64,000 nucleotides of DNA from an uncultured Flavobacteriales bacterium (GTDB taxonomy: Bacteria; Bacteroidota; Bacteroidia; Flavobacteriales; BACL11), in NCBI GenBank assembly GCA_943788405.1, contig CALSQD010000002.1:108850-172849 (forward strand), read 5' to 3'. Shown here one piece after another: positions 1 through 8,560 of the stretch. Within the stretch, counting starts at the first letter, position 1; every line of letters starts with the position of its first letter. The notes beneath the pieces are model-generated. The model did no database searches and was not told the origin of the DNA. It saw only the letters and a program-made list of their open reading frames with translations. Position numbers and translations under genes: made by a program.

Positions 1-593
1 GGGCTTTCTCCCATTCCAATAATTCCACCAGAACAAACAGATATACCAGCTTTATTTGCGTTCTCAATTGTTTTTAATCTATCATCATACCCTCTTGTTG
101 AGATCACTTCTTTGTAGTGTTCCTCTGAAGTATCTAAGTTATGGTTGTAGGCGTAAAGCCCTGCATTTGCTAATTTTTGAGCTTGACTTTCACTCATCAT
201 CCCTAAGGTGCAACAAACTTCCATTTCTAATGAATTTACAGTTTTCACCATTTCAAGTACTTGATCAAAATCAGCATTGTCCTTAATGTTACGCCATGCT
301 GCTCCCATACATAAACGAGAAGATCCGTTTGATTTTGCTCTTAGCGCTTGTGCTTTTACTTGACTCACACTCATTAAATCATTATTGTCAATGTCAGTAT
401 GATAACGAGCTGCTTGCGGACAATATCCACAATCCTCAGGACAACCACCTGTTTTGATAGAAAGCAGTGTGCTTACTTGTACTTCTAGTGGATTATGATT
501 TAATCGGTGTGTTTGTGCAGCTTCAAATAGCAATTCCATTAAAGGTTTATTGTAGATTGCTAATACTTTTTCAGTTGTCCAAGTGGTATTCAT
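1..593 (-). CDS. bioB: Biotin synthase, partial (3' end outside window)
   Basis: This is a radical SAM enzyme that inserts sulfur into dethiobiotin, the last step of biotin synthesis. Translating the minus strand from the ATG at 593 gives a protein starting MNTTWTTEKVLAIYN. The segment GGCPEDCGYCPQ carries the CxxxCxxC cysteines that bind the SAM-cleaving [4Fe-4S] cluster. Further on are the conserved LCMGAAWR and the YNHNLDTS segment, which is typical of BioB. About 197 residues are visible, and the rest lies beyond the left edge. It is the last visible gene of a minus-strand biotin operon, 34 nt after the ketoacyl synthase gene. No Shine-Dalgarno sequence precedes the start, as elsewhere in this window. 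The identification is secure from motifs and neighbours. Confidence 0.95.
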   Translation of the reverse strand, partial: MNTTWTTEKVLAIYNKPLMELLFEAAQTHRLNHNPLEVQVSTLLSIKTGGCPEDCGYCPQAARYHTDIDNNDLMSVSQVKAQALRAKSNGSSRLCMGAAWRNIKDNADFDQVLEMVKTVNSLEMEVCCTLGMMSESQAQKLANAGLYAYNHNLDTSEEHYKEVISTRGYDDRLKTIENANKAGISVCSGGIIGMGES

Positions 594-627
594 AGTTTGA
601 GTTTTCTTAATTGTAAAAGTAGTAAAA

Positions 628-1788
628 TTATACTTTTTGAATGATTATACTAACAGCATTTCCTCCAAAACCAACAGCATTTACCAAAACAGATTTTGGG
701 ATTTTAGCACTTTTTTCAGTAATGTTTGAGTAGGGTATATTAATTGTTCCTTGATTTTGAATCATTAAAACTGCCATTTCTAAGCTTAAAGCACCAGAGT
801 TTCCTAGTGTGTGACCGCATAAGTGCTTGTTAACTGTTAGTTGTGGTATATCTTGTTTAAAGATATTTTTAATTGCATTTAATTCTGCATTATCACCTTG
901 GGTAGTCCCTGGCGCATGCATTATAATGCAATCTACTTCTGATATTTCAGCATCTTTTAAAGCCATTTTCATGCTTTTTTGTAGGCAATCAGCATTAGAT
1001 GAAAGAGATGCATTGTGTTCTATCATTTCAGTAGCAAATCCTAAACCCGTAATTTTTGCTATTCCTTTTTGGCCATTATCTTTTTCTAGTGCAAAAACAG
1101 TTGATCCTTCTCCTAAAATCATACTATTTTCTTTTTTATCTGTAGCAAGAGGGTTGCATGGCCATTGTTCTTTATTCTTGCTGTAGATGCCTAAAGCTTG
1201 CATTTGTGCAATTGTAAAATCAGTAAGTGGAGCTTCTGATCCTCCTGCTAAAAATTGATTTGCTATTCCGCTTTTTATCCAAACACAAGCATTTAAAATA
1301 CTGTGCAGTGCGGTACTACAAGTAATGGAATGAGATAATGTTGCTCCTTTAGTTCCTAAGTCCATTGCTACCCATGATGAGATGTTTCCTAGTGTTGTAG
1401 TAGGAGAGCTCAAAGGACTTAACCTTTTATCAGATTGTAAGAAATGTTTATGGTATTTTTCAAAAAGTGTAGTTGCTCCTCTGGAAGACCCTATGTTAAT
1501 TCCTACATTTTCTAGATTCTTCCAATTTGCATTTTTGGCAGCTTGTCTGCTACTAAGCATTGCCATAAGTACACTTTTATCTAGTTTCCTAAATGCAATT
1601 TTTTCTTTTCTTAATTCTTTTATTAAGTTTTCAGAATCGGAATTTAATTTTCCAACTTTTACATCCTGATTATTTAGGCAACAGTCGCTTATTAAGGTTT
1701 TACTTTCCTTATAGTTTTCCCATATTTCTTCTGCATTATTTCCTAATGAAGATATGCTTCCTATTCCTGCAATAAGTATGTTTTGCAT
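628..1788 (-). CDS. Beta-ketoacyl-ACP synthase-like protein in the biotin cluster
   Basis: A 386-residue thiolase-fold condensing enzyme, slightly shorter than FabF (about 410). The Cys-His-His triad seems intact: nucleophile Cys in ITCSTALHS, first His in MHAPGTTQGD, second His in CGHTLGNSGA, with a Lys in VNKH. The usual GHxxGAAG is GHTLGNSG here. It lies between bioA and bioB on the same strand, so a role in making or extending the pimelate precursor is plausible. That is inference; a fatty-acid or other polyketide-type condensation cannot be excluded. Only 21 nt separate it from bioA, yet a good promoter-like element overlaps the bioA end, so it may also be transcribed separately. Confidence 0.85.
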   Translation of the reverse strand: MQNILIAGIGSISSLGNNAEEIWENYKESKTLISDCCLNNQDVKVGKLNSDSENLIKELRKEKIAFRKLDKSVLMAMLSSRQAAKNANWKNLENVGINIGSSRGATTLFEKYHKHFLQSDKRLSPLSSPTTTLGNISSWVAMDLGTKGATLSHSITCSTALHSILNACVWIKSGIANQFLAGGSEAPLTDFTIAQMQALGIYSKNKEQWPCNPLATDKKENSMILGEGSTVFALEKDNGQKGIAKITGLGFATEMIEHNASLSSNADCLQKSMKMALKDAEISEVDCIIMHAPGTTQGDNAELNAIKNIFKQDIPQLTVNKHLCGHTLGNSGALSLEMAVLMIQNQGTINIPYSNITEKSAKIPKSVLVNAVGFGGNAVSIIIQKV

Positions 1789-1792
1789 TGGG

Positions 1793-1820
1793 CAAAAATA
1801 AGGATAGTATTATAAATCAA
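1793..1820 (-). promoter_or_regulatory. Predicted promoter of the ketoacyl synthase gene
   Basis: On the minus strand a TTG (1820-1818) is followed after 17 nt by TATTTTTG (1800-1793), matching the Bacteroidota TTG-N17-19-TAnnTTTG pattern. Only CCCA separates the box from the ATG at 1788, so a transcript would be leaderless or nearly so. The TTG lies in the last codons of bioA. This is a pattern match only. Confidence 0.45.
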
Positions 1821-3066
1821 GTGCATTTTTTGTAGCCAAATAAATTTGATTTAATTCAGCTATAGTAATGCAATATGGAGACAGGATATAGATTACATTA
1901 CCTAGAGGTCTTATTAGTATTCCTTCAGATAAAAAATGTTTGTATAGCCTTGTTCTTAAGTCACTTGCATATCCACTATTTTCATCTTTTAACTCAATTG
2001 CTAAAATGGTTCCTGTTTGTCGTAAGTTTTTAATTTGAGGATGGTTTTTTATTTCCTCAGCAAAGGATTGATGACTCTTAATTATGAGTTTAATATTATC
2101 TTGACATTCTTGTTTTTCTAATAAATCTAAACTAGCTAAAGATACTGCACATCCAACAGGATTTCCTGTAAAAGAATGTCCGTGCAAAAAAGCTTTTGTT
2201 AAGTCGTTAGCTAAAAATGCATCATATATTTTTTGGCTACAAGTTGTAATGGACATTGGCAATGTTCCTCCTGTTAGTCCTTTGGACATGCACATTAAGT
2301 CAGGTTTATTTTTTAGTTGATTAACTGCAAAAGTTGTACCTGTTCTTCCAAACCCTGTCATTACTTCATCAGCAATACAGAATACTCCATACTCATGGCA
2401 AAGTGCAATCATTTTGTCCAAAATTTCAGGAGAGTACATTCTCATTCCTGCTGCACCTTGTACTAAAGGCTCAAAAATGAAACAGGCTATTTCTCCTTTT
2501 TCAAGTTCTGTTTTTAATCTTTCCAAAACTTGTTCTTCAGTTGGAAAGGGTAGATGAGTTACTTCAAATAAATAGTTGTTAAAAGGTGCAGAAAATAATC
2601 CTCTTGCTCCAGCAGACATAGCTCCAAAAGTATCTCCATGATAAGCGCCATCTAAGGCTAAAAATTGTTTTCGGTTTTCTCCTTTGTTGTGCCAATACTG
2701 AATTACCATTTTTATGGCAATTTCTACTGCAGAAGATCCATTGTCAGAGAAAAAGAATTTTTTTTGATTAGTAGGAAGGTGTTTACTTAATCTATCGCAA
2801 AGTAGTGCTGCAGGTTCGTGTGTGCATCCCGCAAAAACAACATGTTCCAAATTTAGCATTTGTTCTTTTACTTTTTCTGCTAAGTAGGGGTGAGAGTGTC
2901 CGTGCAGGTTTACCCACCAAGACGAAATTGCATCTATATAAGTATTACCTTCTTTGTCAAATAAAAGACTTCCTTTTCCTTTTGTTATGGCTAAAAGTTT
3001 TTCTGCTGTTTGCATTTGTGTAAAAGGATGCCAAATGTGTTTTTTGTCTAAATCTTCCCAGCTCAT
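1810..3066 (-). CDS. bioA: Adenosylmethionine-8-amino-7-oxononanoate aminotransferase
   Basis: A PLP-dependent class III aminotransferase that converts 8-amino-7-oxononanoate to 7,8-diaminononanoate using S-adenosylmethionine as amino donor. Its 418 residues fit the family. Near the N terminus is DAISSWWVNLHGHSHP, the substrate-pocket segment. IADEVMTGFGRTG holds the PLP-contacting Asp, and MSKGLTGGTLP contains the probable PLP-binding Lys. LHGHSFTGNPVGCAV follows, as expected for BioA. Its ATG overlaps the TGA of bioD (ATGA), which indicates translational coupling and fixes the start. The neighbours are bioD upstream and the ketoacyl synthase downstream. Confidence 0.96.
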   Translation of the reverse strand: MSWEDLDKKHIWHPFTQMQTAEKLLAITKGKGSLLFDKEGNTYIDAISSWWVNLHGHSHPYLAEKVKEQMLNLEHVVFAGCTHEPAALLCDRLSKHLPTNQKKFFFSDNGSSAVEIAIKMVIQYWHNKGENRKQFLALDGAYHGDTFGAMSAGARGLFSAPFNNYLFEVTHLPFPTEEQVLERLKTELEKGEIACFIFEPLVQGAAGMRMYSPEILDKMIALCHEYGVFCIADEVMTGFGRTGTTFAVNQLKNKPDLMCMSKGLTGGTLPMSITTCSQKIYDAFLANDLTKAFLHGHSFTGNPVGCAVSLASLDLLEKQECQDNIKLIIKSHQSFAEEIKNHPQIKNLRQTGTILAIELKDENSGYASDLRTRLYKHFLSEGILIRPLGNVIYILSPYCITIAELNQIYLATKNALDL

Positions 3067-3668
3067 AATGTTATTTGTTGTGAGTACTTTTTGATAATTT
3101 CTTTATTAAAACACTCCTCTTCATTTATTCTGAAAAGCATATTAATTCCACTCATTTTCAGAATTATACTTTCTGTATCTTTGTTTTCTTCTCCACTAAA
3201 AATAATTCCTTTTATATTTATATTTTTATCTTTTAAGGTTTTAATAGTCATTAAAGTATGATTAATACTCCCTAAATAATGACGACTCACAATTACTACT
3301 TCTGTATCAGTATTTGGGATAATGTCTAAAATACAATCCTGATTATTTAATGGAACTAGGATTCCTCCAGCTCCTTCAATTATTAAATGGTTTTCTGTTT
3401 TTGGAGGAATGATTTCTGAAAGTTTAATTCTTACATTATCTCTTTCGGCTGCAGCATGTGGTGACATGGGAGAGTTTAGCTGGTAAGCTTCCTTATGAAA
3501 AATACTTTGTGTATTACTGATTAGGCTTTTTACTTTCATTGTGTCAGAATTTTCCAATTCTCCTGCTTGTACAGGTTTCCAATAATCAGCTTTTAAGGCT
3601 TCAACTAATATGCTGCTTGCAATTGTTTTTCCAACTTCTGTGCCAATTCCTGTTACAAACAATCTCAT
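3063..3668 (-). CDS. bioD: Dethiobiotin synthetase
   Basis: An ATP-dependent ligase that closes the ureido ring of dethiobiotin from 7,8-diaminononanoate and CO2. The P-loop GTEVGKT is at residues 7-13 of the chosen start, and IIEGAGGILVPL lies mid-protein, both typical of BioD. The reading frame extends upstream to 3692, but the ATG at 3668 (protein MRLFVTGIG) overlaps the bioF stop as ATGA. This is the same coupling seen at the bioD/bioA junction, so I prefer it. That gives 201 residues, slightly shorter than the E. coli enzyme. Confidence 0.94.
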   Translation of the reverse strand: MRLFVTGIGTEVGKTIASSILVEALKADYWKPVQAGELENSDTMKVKSLISNTQSIFHKEAYQLNSPMSPHAAAERDNVRIKLSEIIPPKTENHLIIEGAGGILVPLNNQDCILDIIPNTDTEVVIVSRHYLGSINHTLMTIKTLKDKNINIKGIIFSGEENKDTESIILKMSGINMLFRINEEECFNKEIIKKYSQQITL

Positions 3669-4741
3669 AATAGTTTGTTTAGTTTTTTGCATAAAGAGAT
3701 TATTTCTTCATCTGTATTGAAAGTGTGCAAACAAATCCTGATTCTTTCACTTCCTTCCGCAACTGTTGGATGAAGAATTGGGCGAATATCAAATCTGGCT
3801 TGTTGCAATAGAGTTGCTATTTTTTTTGTTTTTTCATTCCCTCCAATAATGATGCTTTGAATTGCAGAATTGCTTTGAATCAGATTTCTATTTTTAAATT
3901 TCTGCTGGAATAATACTATTTTTTGATGCAAAATTTCCTGCTCAGTAGTTGAATTGCCTAAATGTTCATATACTTTTTGAACGCATAAAATACTATGCTC
4001 AGGCATTGCTGTAGTATAGATAAAAGAGCGCGCAAAATTGATAAGGTAATCTTTCAAATTTTGACTACCAACAATTGCTGCCCCATGGCAGCCTAATGCT
4101 TTGCTAAAGGTATGGATGCGAGCAAAAGTATTAATGTTTAATTCTTGACATAATCCAGTTCCATTTTGACCAAATACTCCTGTTGCATGTGCTTCATCAA
4201 CTATTAAATAAGCATTATTTGCTTTGCAAATTTCTGCAATTTCTTTTAGTTCGGCAGCATCACCATCCATGGAGTAAATACTTTCAATGACTATAAAAAT
4301 ATTTCCACTAGCTTTTAGTATTTTTTTTTCTAAATCAGCAATATCATTATGCTTAAAGGAGAAATTGTTGGCTAGCCCTAATCGCAATCCATCACGAATA
4401 GATGCATGACATAAAGCATCATAAATAACTGTATCTCCTTTTTGAGGGACACATGAGAAAAATCCTAAGTTAGCATCATATCCTGAATTAAAAATAAGTG
4501 CAGCTTCTGTATTATGGAAAGTAGCAATTTGTTGTTCTACTTTATTAAAAATTTCGGAATGCCCACTTATTAATCGTGATCCTGTTGCACCATTTTTTGT
4601 GGTTTCTATTCTCCAATTGGTATTAGAAAAACCTAAGTAATTGTTGGAGGAAAAATCAACACTGTTGCTATCTGCTTTTAATGAGCGAAACAGATTTTCA
4701 TCTTTTCTTTTCTGTAAGATATTTTCTAGTTGTTGTTCCAT
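3665..4741 (-). CDS. bioF: 8-amino-7-oxononanoate synthase
   Basis: A PLP-dependent alpha-oxoamine synthase that condenses pimeloyl thioester with alanine, the first dedicated step of biotin ring assembly. Motifs are SSNNYLGFS near the N terminus, GATGSRLISG, the glycine-rich FNSGYDAN, IVDEAHATGVFG with the PLP-contacting Asp and His, and TFSKALGCHGAA with the probable PLP Lys. At 358 residues it is a little shorter than E. coli BioF (384), as a trimmed N terminus would explain. It is the first gene of the biotin operon, 71 nt downstream of atpC but separated from it by a terminator. A predicted promoter sits directly in front. Confidence 0.94.
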   Translation of the reverse strand: MEQQLENILQKRKDENLFRSLKADSNSVDFSSNNYLGFSNTNWRIETTKNGATGSRLISGHSEIFNKVEQQIATFHNTEAALIFNSGYDANLGFFSCVPQKGDTVIYDALCHASIRDGLRLGLANNFSFKHNDIADLEKKILKASGNIFIVIESIYSMDGDAAELKEIAEICKANNAYLIVDEAHATGVFGQNGTGLCQELNINTFARIHTFSKALGCHGAAIVGSQNLKDYLINFARSFIYTTAMPEHSILCVQKVYEHLGNSTTEQEILHQKIVLFQQKFKNRNLIQSNSAIQSIIIGGNEKTKKIATLLQQARFDIRPILHPTVAEGSERIRICLHTFNTDEEIISLCKKLNKLL

Positions 4742-4748
4742 TTTGCTT

Positions 4749-4778
4749 CAAAAATAGCATAAAAAAAGAGGACTACAA
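4749..4778 (-). promoter_or_regulatory. Predicted biotin operon promoter, overlapping the atp terminator
   Basis: On the minus strand TTG (4778-4776), a 19-nt spacer and TATTTTTG (4756-4749) match the Bacteroidota consensus. The box ends 7 nt before the bioF ATG, so the leader would be almost absent. The TTG lies in the loop of the atpDC terminator hairpin. No BirA-like palindrome was recognised. Confidence 0.5.
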
Positions 4779-4792
4779 TGTAATCCTCTTTT
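4764..4792 (-). terminator. Intrinsic terminator of atpDC
   Basis: A perfect 9-bp inverted repeat (aaaagagga / tcctctttt, 4764-4772 and 4784-4792) surrounds an 11-nt loop. Read on the minus strand, the stem is followed by a T-rich tract. It sits 21 nt after the atpC start-distal end of transcription and before bioF, separating the ATP synthase genes from the biotin operon. Confidence 0.75.
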
Positions 4793-4812
4793 GATAATTT
4801 GTTTTTATGAAA

Positions 4813-5049
4813 TTAATCTGCTAAAACAATAATTTTGTTTTGTTGCATTTCAATTACGCCACCATTTATAGTGAAATTTGAAGTATTATTATCAGTAGTA
4901 ATGACTCTTACTGTTCCGCTAGTTAAAGTTGAAATAATTGGAGCGTGATTATTTAGTACTTCAAAATCTCCTGATGTTCCAGGGAATTTTACAGATGTCA
5001 CTTCTCCTTTAAAAACTTCTTTTTCTGGTGTTATTATTTCTAATATCAT
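4813..5049 (-). CDS. atpC: F1 ATP synthase epsilon subunit (short form)
   Basis: Subunit of the F1 central stalk. The 78 residues cover only the N-terminal beta-sandwich: the start MILEIITPEKEVFKGEV and the segment GTSGDFEVLNNHAPIISTL are typical. The C-terminal helical hairpin that inhibits ATP hydrolysis in E. coli (whole protein about 139 residues) is absent. Short epsilon subunits are common in Bacteroidota, so this is probably not a truncation. It lies 7 nt downstream of atpD on the same strand, and a terminator follows. Confidence 0.95.
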   Translation of the reverse strand: MILEIITPEKEVFKGEVTSVKFPGTSGDFEVLNNHAPIISTLTSGTVRVITTDNNTSNFTINGGVIEMQQNKIIVLAD

Positions 5050-5056
5050 TGTGTTA

Positions 5057-6619
<1,563 letters not shown>

Positions 6620-6668
6620 CTATTTTTAAATTGTATTGTGCTAATAATAATTGGATTAAATTATTTGT

Positions 6669-6676
6669 TAATTTTG
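6669..6676 (+). promoter_or_regulatory. Possible -7 box of ribF
   Basis: TAATTTTG matches TAnnTTTG and lies 37 nt before the ribF GTG. The nearest TTG upstream (6651-6653) is 15 nt away, slightly short of the usual 17-19. This is weak evidence. Confidence 0.25.
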
Positions 6677-6713
6677 AACACTTTTTCAACATAAATAAAA
6701 TTTAAATAATTTA

Positions 6714-7646
6714 GTGAAAGTATACCAATCAATTGATCAGTTTCCATCAGATATTAAAACAAGTTTAACCATTGGTACTTTTGATGGTGTGCATAAGGGA
6801 CATAAGCATGTACTTGAAAGGTTAAATGAAACGGCTAAAAAAGAAGGGTGTGAAAGCGTTTTGCTTACTTTTTATCCGCACCCAAGGCATGTTTTGTACC
6901 CAGATAATCAGGAATTAAAATTACTTAATACCATTGAGGAGAAAATTGAGGAATTAAAAAAATCAGGAATACAGCATTTTGTTATTCATGAATTTACAAA
7001 AGATTTTTCAAGAACCAAATCAATAAATTTCATTAGAGATTTATTAGTAAATAAATTAAAAATGAACCAAATGGTAGTTGGTTATGATCATCATTTTGGT
7101 AGGAATAGGGAAGGTTCTTATGATGAGTTAAAAGAGTTTTCGGAGCTATATAACTTTAAATTAGAGCAAATTCCACCACAAGATGAAGGAGATGTTACCG
7201 TAAGTTCTACTAAAATTAGGAAACTATTGAGTTCTGGTGATATAGAAAAAGCAAATGTTTATTTGGGTTATGCTTATTCAATTAATGGAAAGGTTGTAAA
7301 GGGAAATGAAATAGGGAGAACAATTGATTTTCCTACAGCAAATATTTTAGTAGAAAACAATTGGAAATTAATTCCTGCTGATGGAGTTTATGCTGTTAAG
7401 TTAAAGTTGGGTGAAGAACAATACTTTGGTATGTTGAATATTGGTAAAAGACCAACAATATATGATAAACAACATGTAATAGAAGTGCATATTTTTGATT
7501 TTTCAAAAATTATTTATGGTAGTGAAATAAAAGTTGAGCTTGTAAAACGAATTAGAGATGAAAAGCAATTTAATAATTTACAACTTTTGAAAAAACAGCT
7601 ACAAGTAGATGAAAATAATTGTAGGAATTTATTTAGAATAGCATAG
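6714..7646 (+). CDS. ribF: Bifunctional riboflavin kinase / FAD synthetase
   Basis: This enzyme makes FMN from riboflavin and then FAD from FMN. The 310 residues have an N-terminal nucleotidyltransferase domain with GTFDGVHKGHKHVL (residues about 22-35) and SSTKIRKLL near 164. The C-terminal flavokinase domain holds GRTIDFPTANI, which binds the ATP phosphates. The start is GTG at 6714 (MKVYQSID); no earlier in-frame ATG fits and no Shine-Dalgarno sequence is visible. It is a single-gene unit, divergent from atpD and convergent with the response-regulator operon. Confidence 0.96.
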   Translation: MKVYQSIDQFPSDIKTSLTIGTFDGVHKGHKHVLERLNETAKKEGCESVLLTFYPHPRHVLYPDNQELKLLNTIEEKIEELKKSGIQHFVIHEFTKDFSRTKSINFIRDLLVNKLKMNQMVVGYDHHFGRNREGSYDELKEFSELYNFKLEQIPPQDEGDVTVSSTKIRKLLSSGDIEKANVYLGYAYSINGKVVKGNEIGRTIDFPTANILVENNWKLIPADGVYAVKLKLGEEQYFGMLNIGKRPTIYDKQHVIEVHIFDFSKIIYGSEIKVELVKRIRDEKQFNNLQLLKKQLQVDENNCRNLFRIA

Positions 7647-7657
7647 AAATGAAAAAA

Positions 7658-7684
7658 GAGGGTGGAACAAGTATAACCACCCTC
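7658..7684 (-). terminator. Intrinsic terminator of the kinase/regulator operon
   Basis: A perfect 8-bp stem (gagggtgg 7658-7665, ccaccctc 7677-7684) has an 11-nt loop. On the minus strand it is followed by TTTTTT, and on the plus strand the tail is not T-rich. It therefore mainly serves the minus-strand operon, although ribF transcripts also run into it. Confidence 0.7.
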
Positions 7685-7736
7685 TAAAAATCCAGTAGTT
7701 CTGTCTTTTGGGAAAGACATATACTGAACGAAAAGT

Positions 7737-7817
7737 CTATAACAAGAACACTATTGCTAGTGAAAAGCAAATAAGGATAATCAAAAAGACTAAATACGAA
7801 ATTTCAGATTTATCCAT
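7737..7817 (-). CDS. Possible tiny membrane protein (26 aa)
   Basis: A 26-residue reading frame starts MDKSEISYLVF and continues as one strongly hydrophobic stretch to the end (residues about 8-26), as expected for a single-span membrane peptide. Its ATG shares an A with the TAA of the tiny ORF upstream (TAATG), and the operon terminator lies 52 nt downstream. I recognise no family. Position, coupling and a membrane-like composition are the only support; it could be chance in AT-rich DNA. Confidence 0.35.
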   Translation of the reverse strand: MDKSEISYLVFLIILICFSLAIVFLL

Positions 7818-7879
7818 TAAGATTTACTCTCTGCTGTTGTAGGTAGAAATAATGATGCTACCCCAAATACTAATATCAT
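7817..7879 (-). CDS. Possible tiny ORF (20 aa) behind the response regulator
   Basis: The reading frame starts MILVFGVASLFLPTTAESKS, one nucleotide after the stop codon of the response regulator (TAA-A-ATG), and ends in TAATG, which starts the next tiny ORF. The N-terminal two thirds are hydrophobic. The tight spacing resembles translational coupling, but the length is too short for composition to prove coding. No known family is recognised. Confidence 0.25.
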   Translation of the reverse strand: MILVFGVASLFLPTTAESKS

Positions 7880-7880
7880 T

Positions 7881-8558
7881 TTAAAAATCATACTGCAAGT
7901 ATAAGAAGTTTTTCGGAATTGATTTGTAAGTAACAGCAATTTTCGCTAAGCCAATATTATTCTTAACCCCTAATTTAAGTAATATATTTTTCCTGTGAGT
8001 TTCTACAGTTCTTTTACTAATATTTAATTCTTCACTAATATCTTGGTTGCTTTTTTCTTTGAGCATGAGTTTTAATACCTCCCTTTCTCTTAAAGTTAGT
8101 TTGTATTTCATTATAAAAGCATCATTGTCATATAATACTTCATTAGATTTTAATAATTGTTTGTTTACATATTCTTTATTTGATAAGCACTTTTTAATTG
8201 CTTTAATAATCTCTTCTTTTTCAGTGTTTTTACTGAGGTATGCATTTGCGCCACATTCAAATGCCTGTTTAATAATGTTAGGATCTTCATACATGCTAAG
8301 CATGATAATTTTAGTGTCTATATTATCTTTAATAATTTTTTTACAAACCTGAAATCCATCTATTTTTGGCATATTAATATCTGAAAAAACAATATCAATT
8401 TCTTGGTTTCTTAGGTAGTTTAGTGCATCACTTCCGTCTTCAAAAGTTGACATTACCTTAAGTCCAGTACTTTCTAAAATTGAACATAATCCACTTGTAA
8501 AAAGTCTATGATCGTCAATGATAATTGCTCTTAATCCTTCAATTGCTTTTGTACTCAT
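7881..8558 (-). CDS. LuxR/NarL-type response regulator
   Basis: A 225-residue two-component regulator. The receiver domain spans about residues 9-125, with acidic pocket DD at 15-16, phospho-acceptor Asp60 in IVFSDINMP and conserved Lys110 in AYLSK. A LuxR-type helix-turn-helix occupies about 153-210 (LTLREREVLKLM, then ISKRTVETHRKNILLKLGV). It probably binds DNA when phosphorylated by the adjacent kinase, whose gene ends 2 nt upstream. The target genes cannot be told from the sequence. Confidence 0.95.
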   Translation of the reverse strand: MSTKAIEGLRAIIIDDHRLFTSGLCSILESTGLKVMSTFEDGSDALNYLRNQEIDIVFSDINMPKIDGFQVCKKIIKDNIDTKIIMLSMYEDPNIIKQAFECGANAYLSKNTEKEEIIKAIKKCLSNKEYVNKQLLKSNEVLYDNDAFIMKYKLTLREREVLKLMLKEKSNQDISEELNISKRTVETHRKNILLKLGVKNNIGLAKIAVTYKSIPKNFLYLQYDF

Positions 8559-8560
8559 TT

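Noticed and set aside
56..286. Plus-strand 76-residue ORF at the left end
   Set aside because: It lies entirely antisense to bioB, whose protein motifs are unmistakable.
4742..4812. Biotin repressor (BirA) operator or riboswitch before bioF
   Set aside because: The only inverted repeat is the terminator hairpin. No separate palindrome or structured leader is present, and the leader is almost absent.
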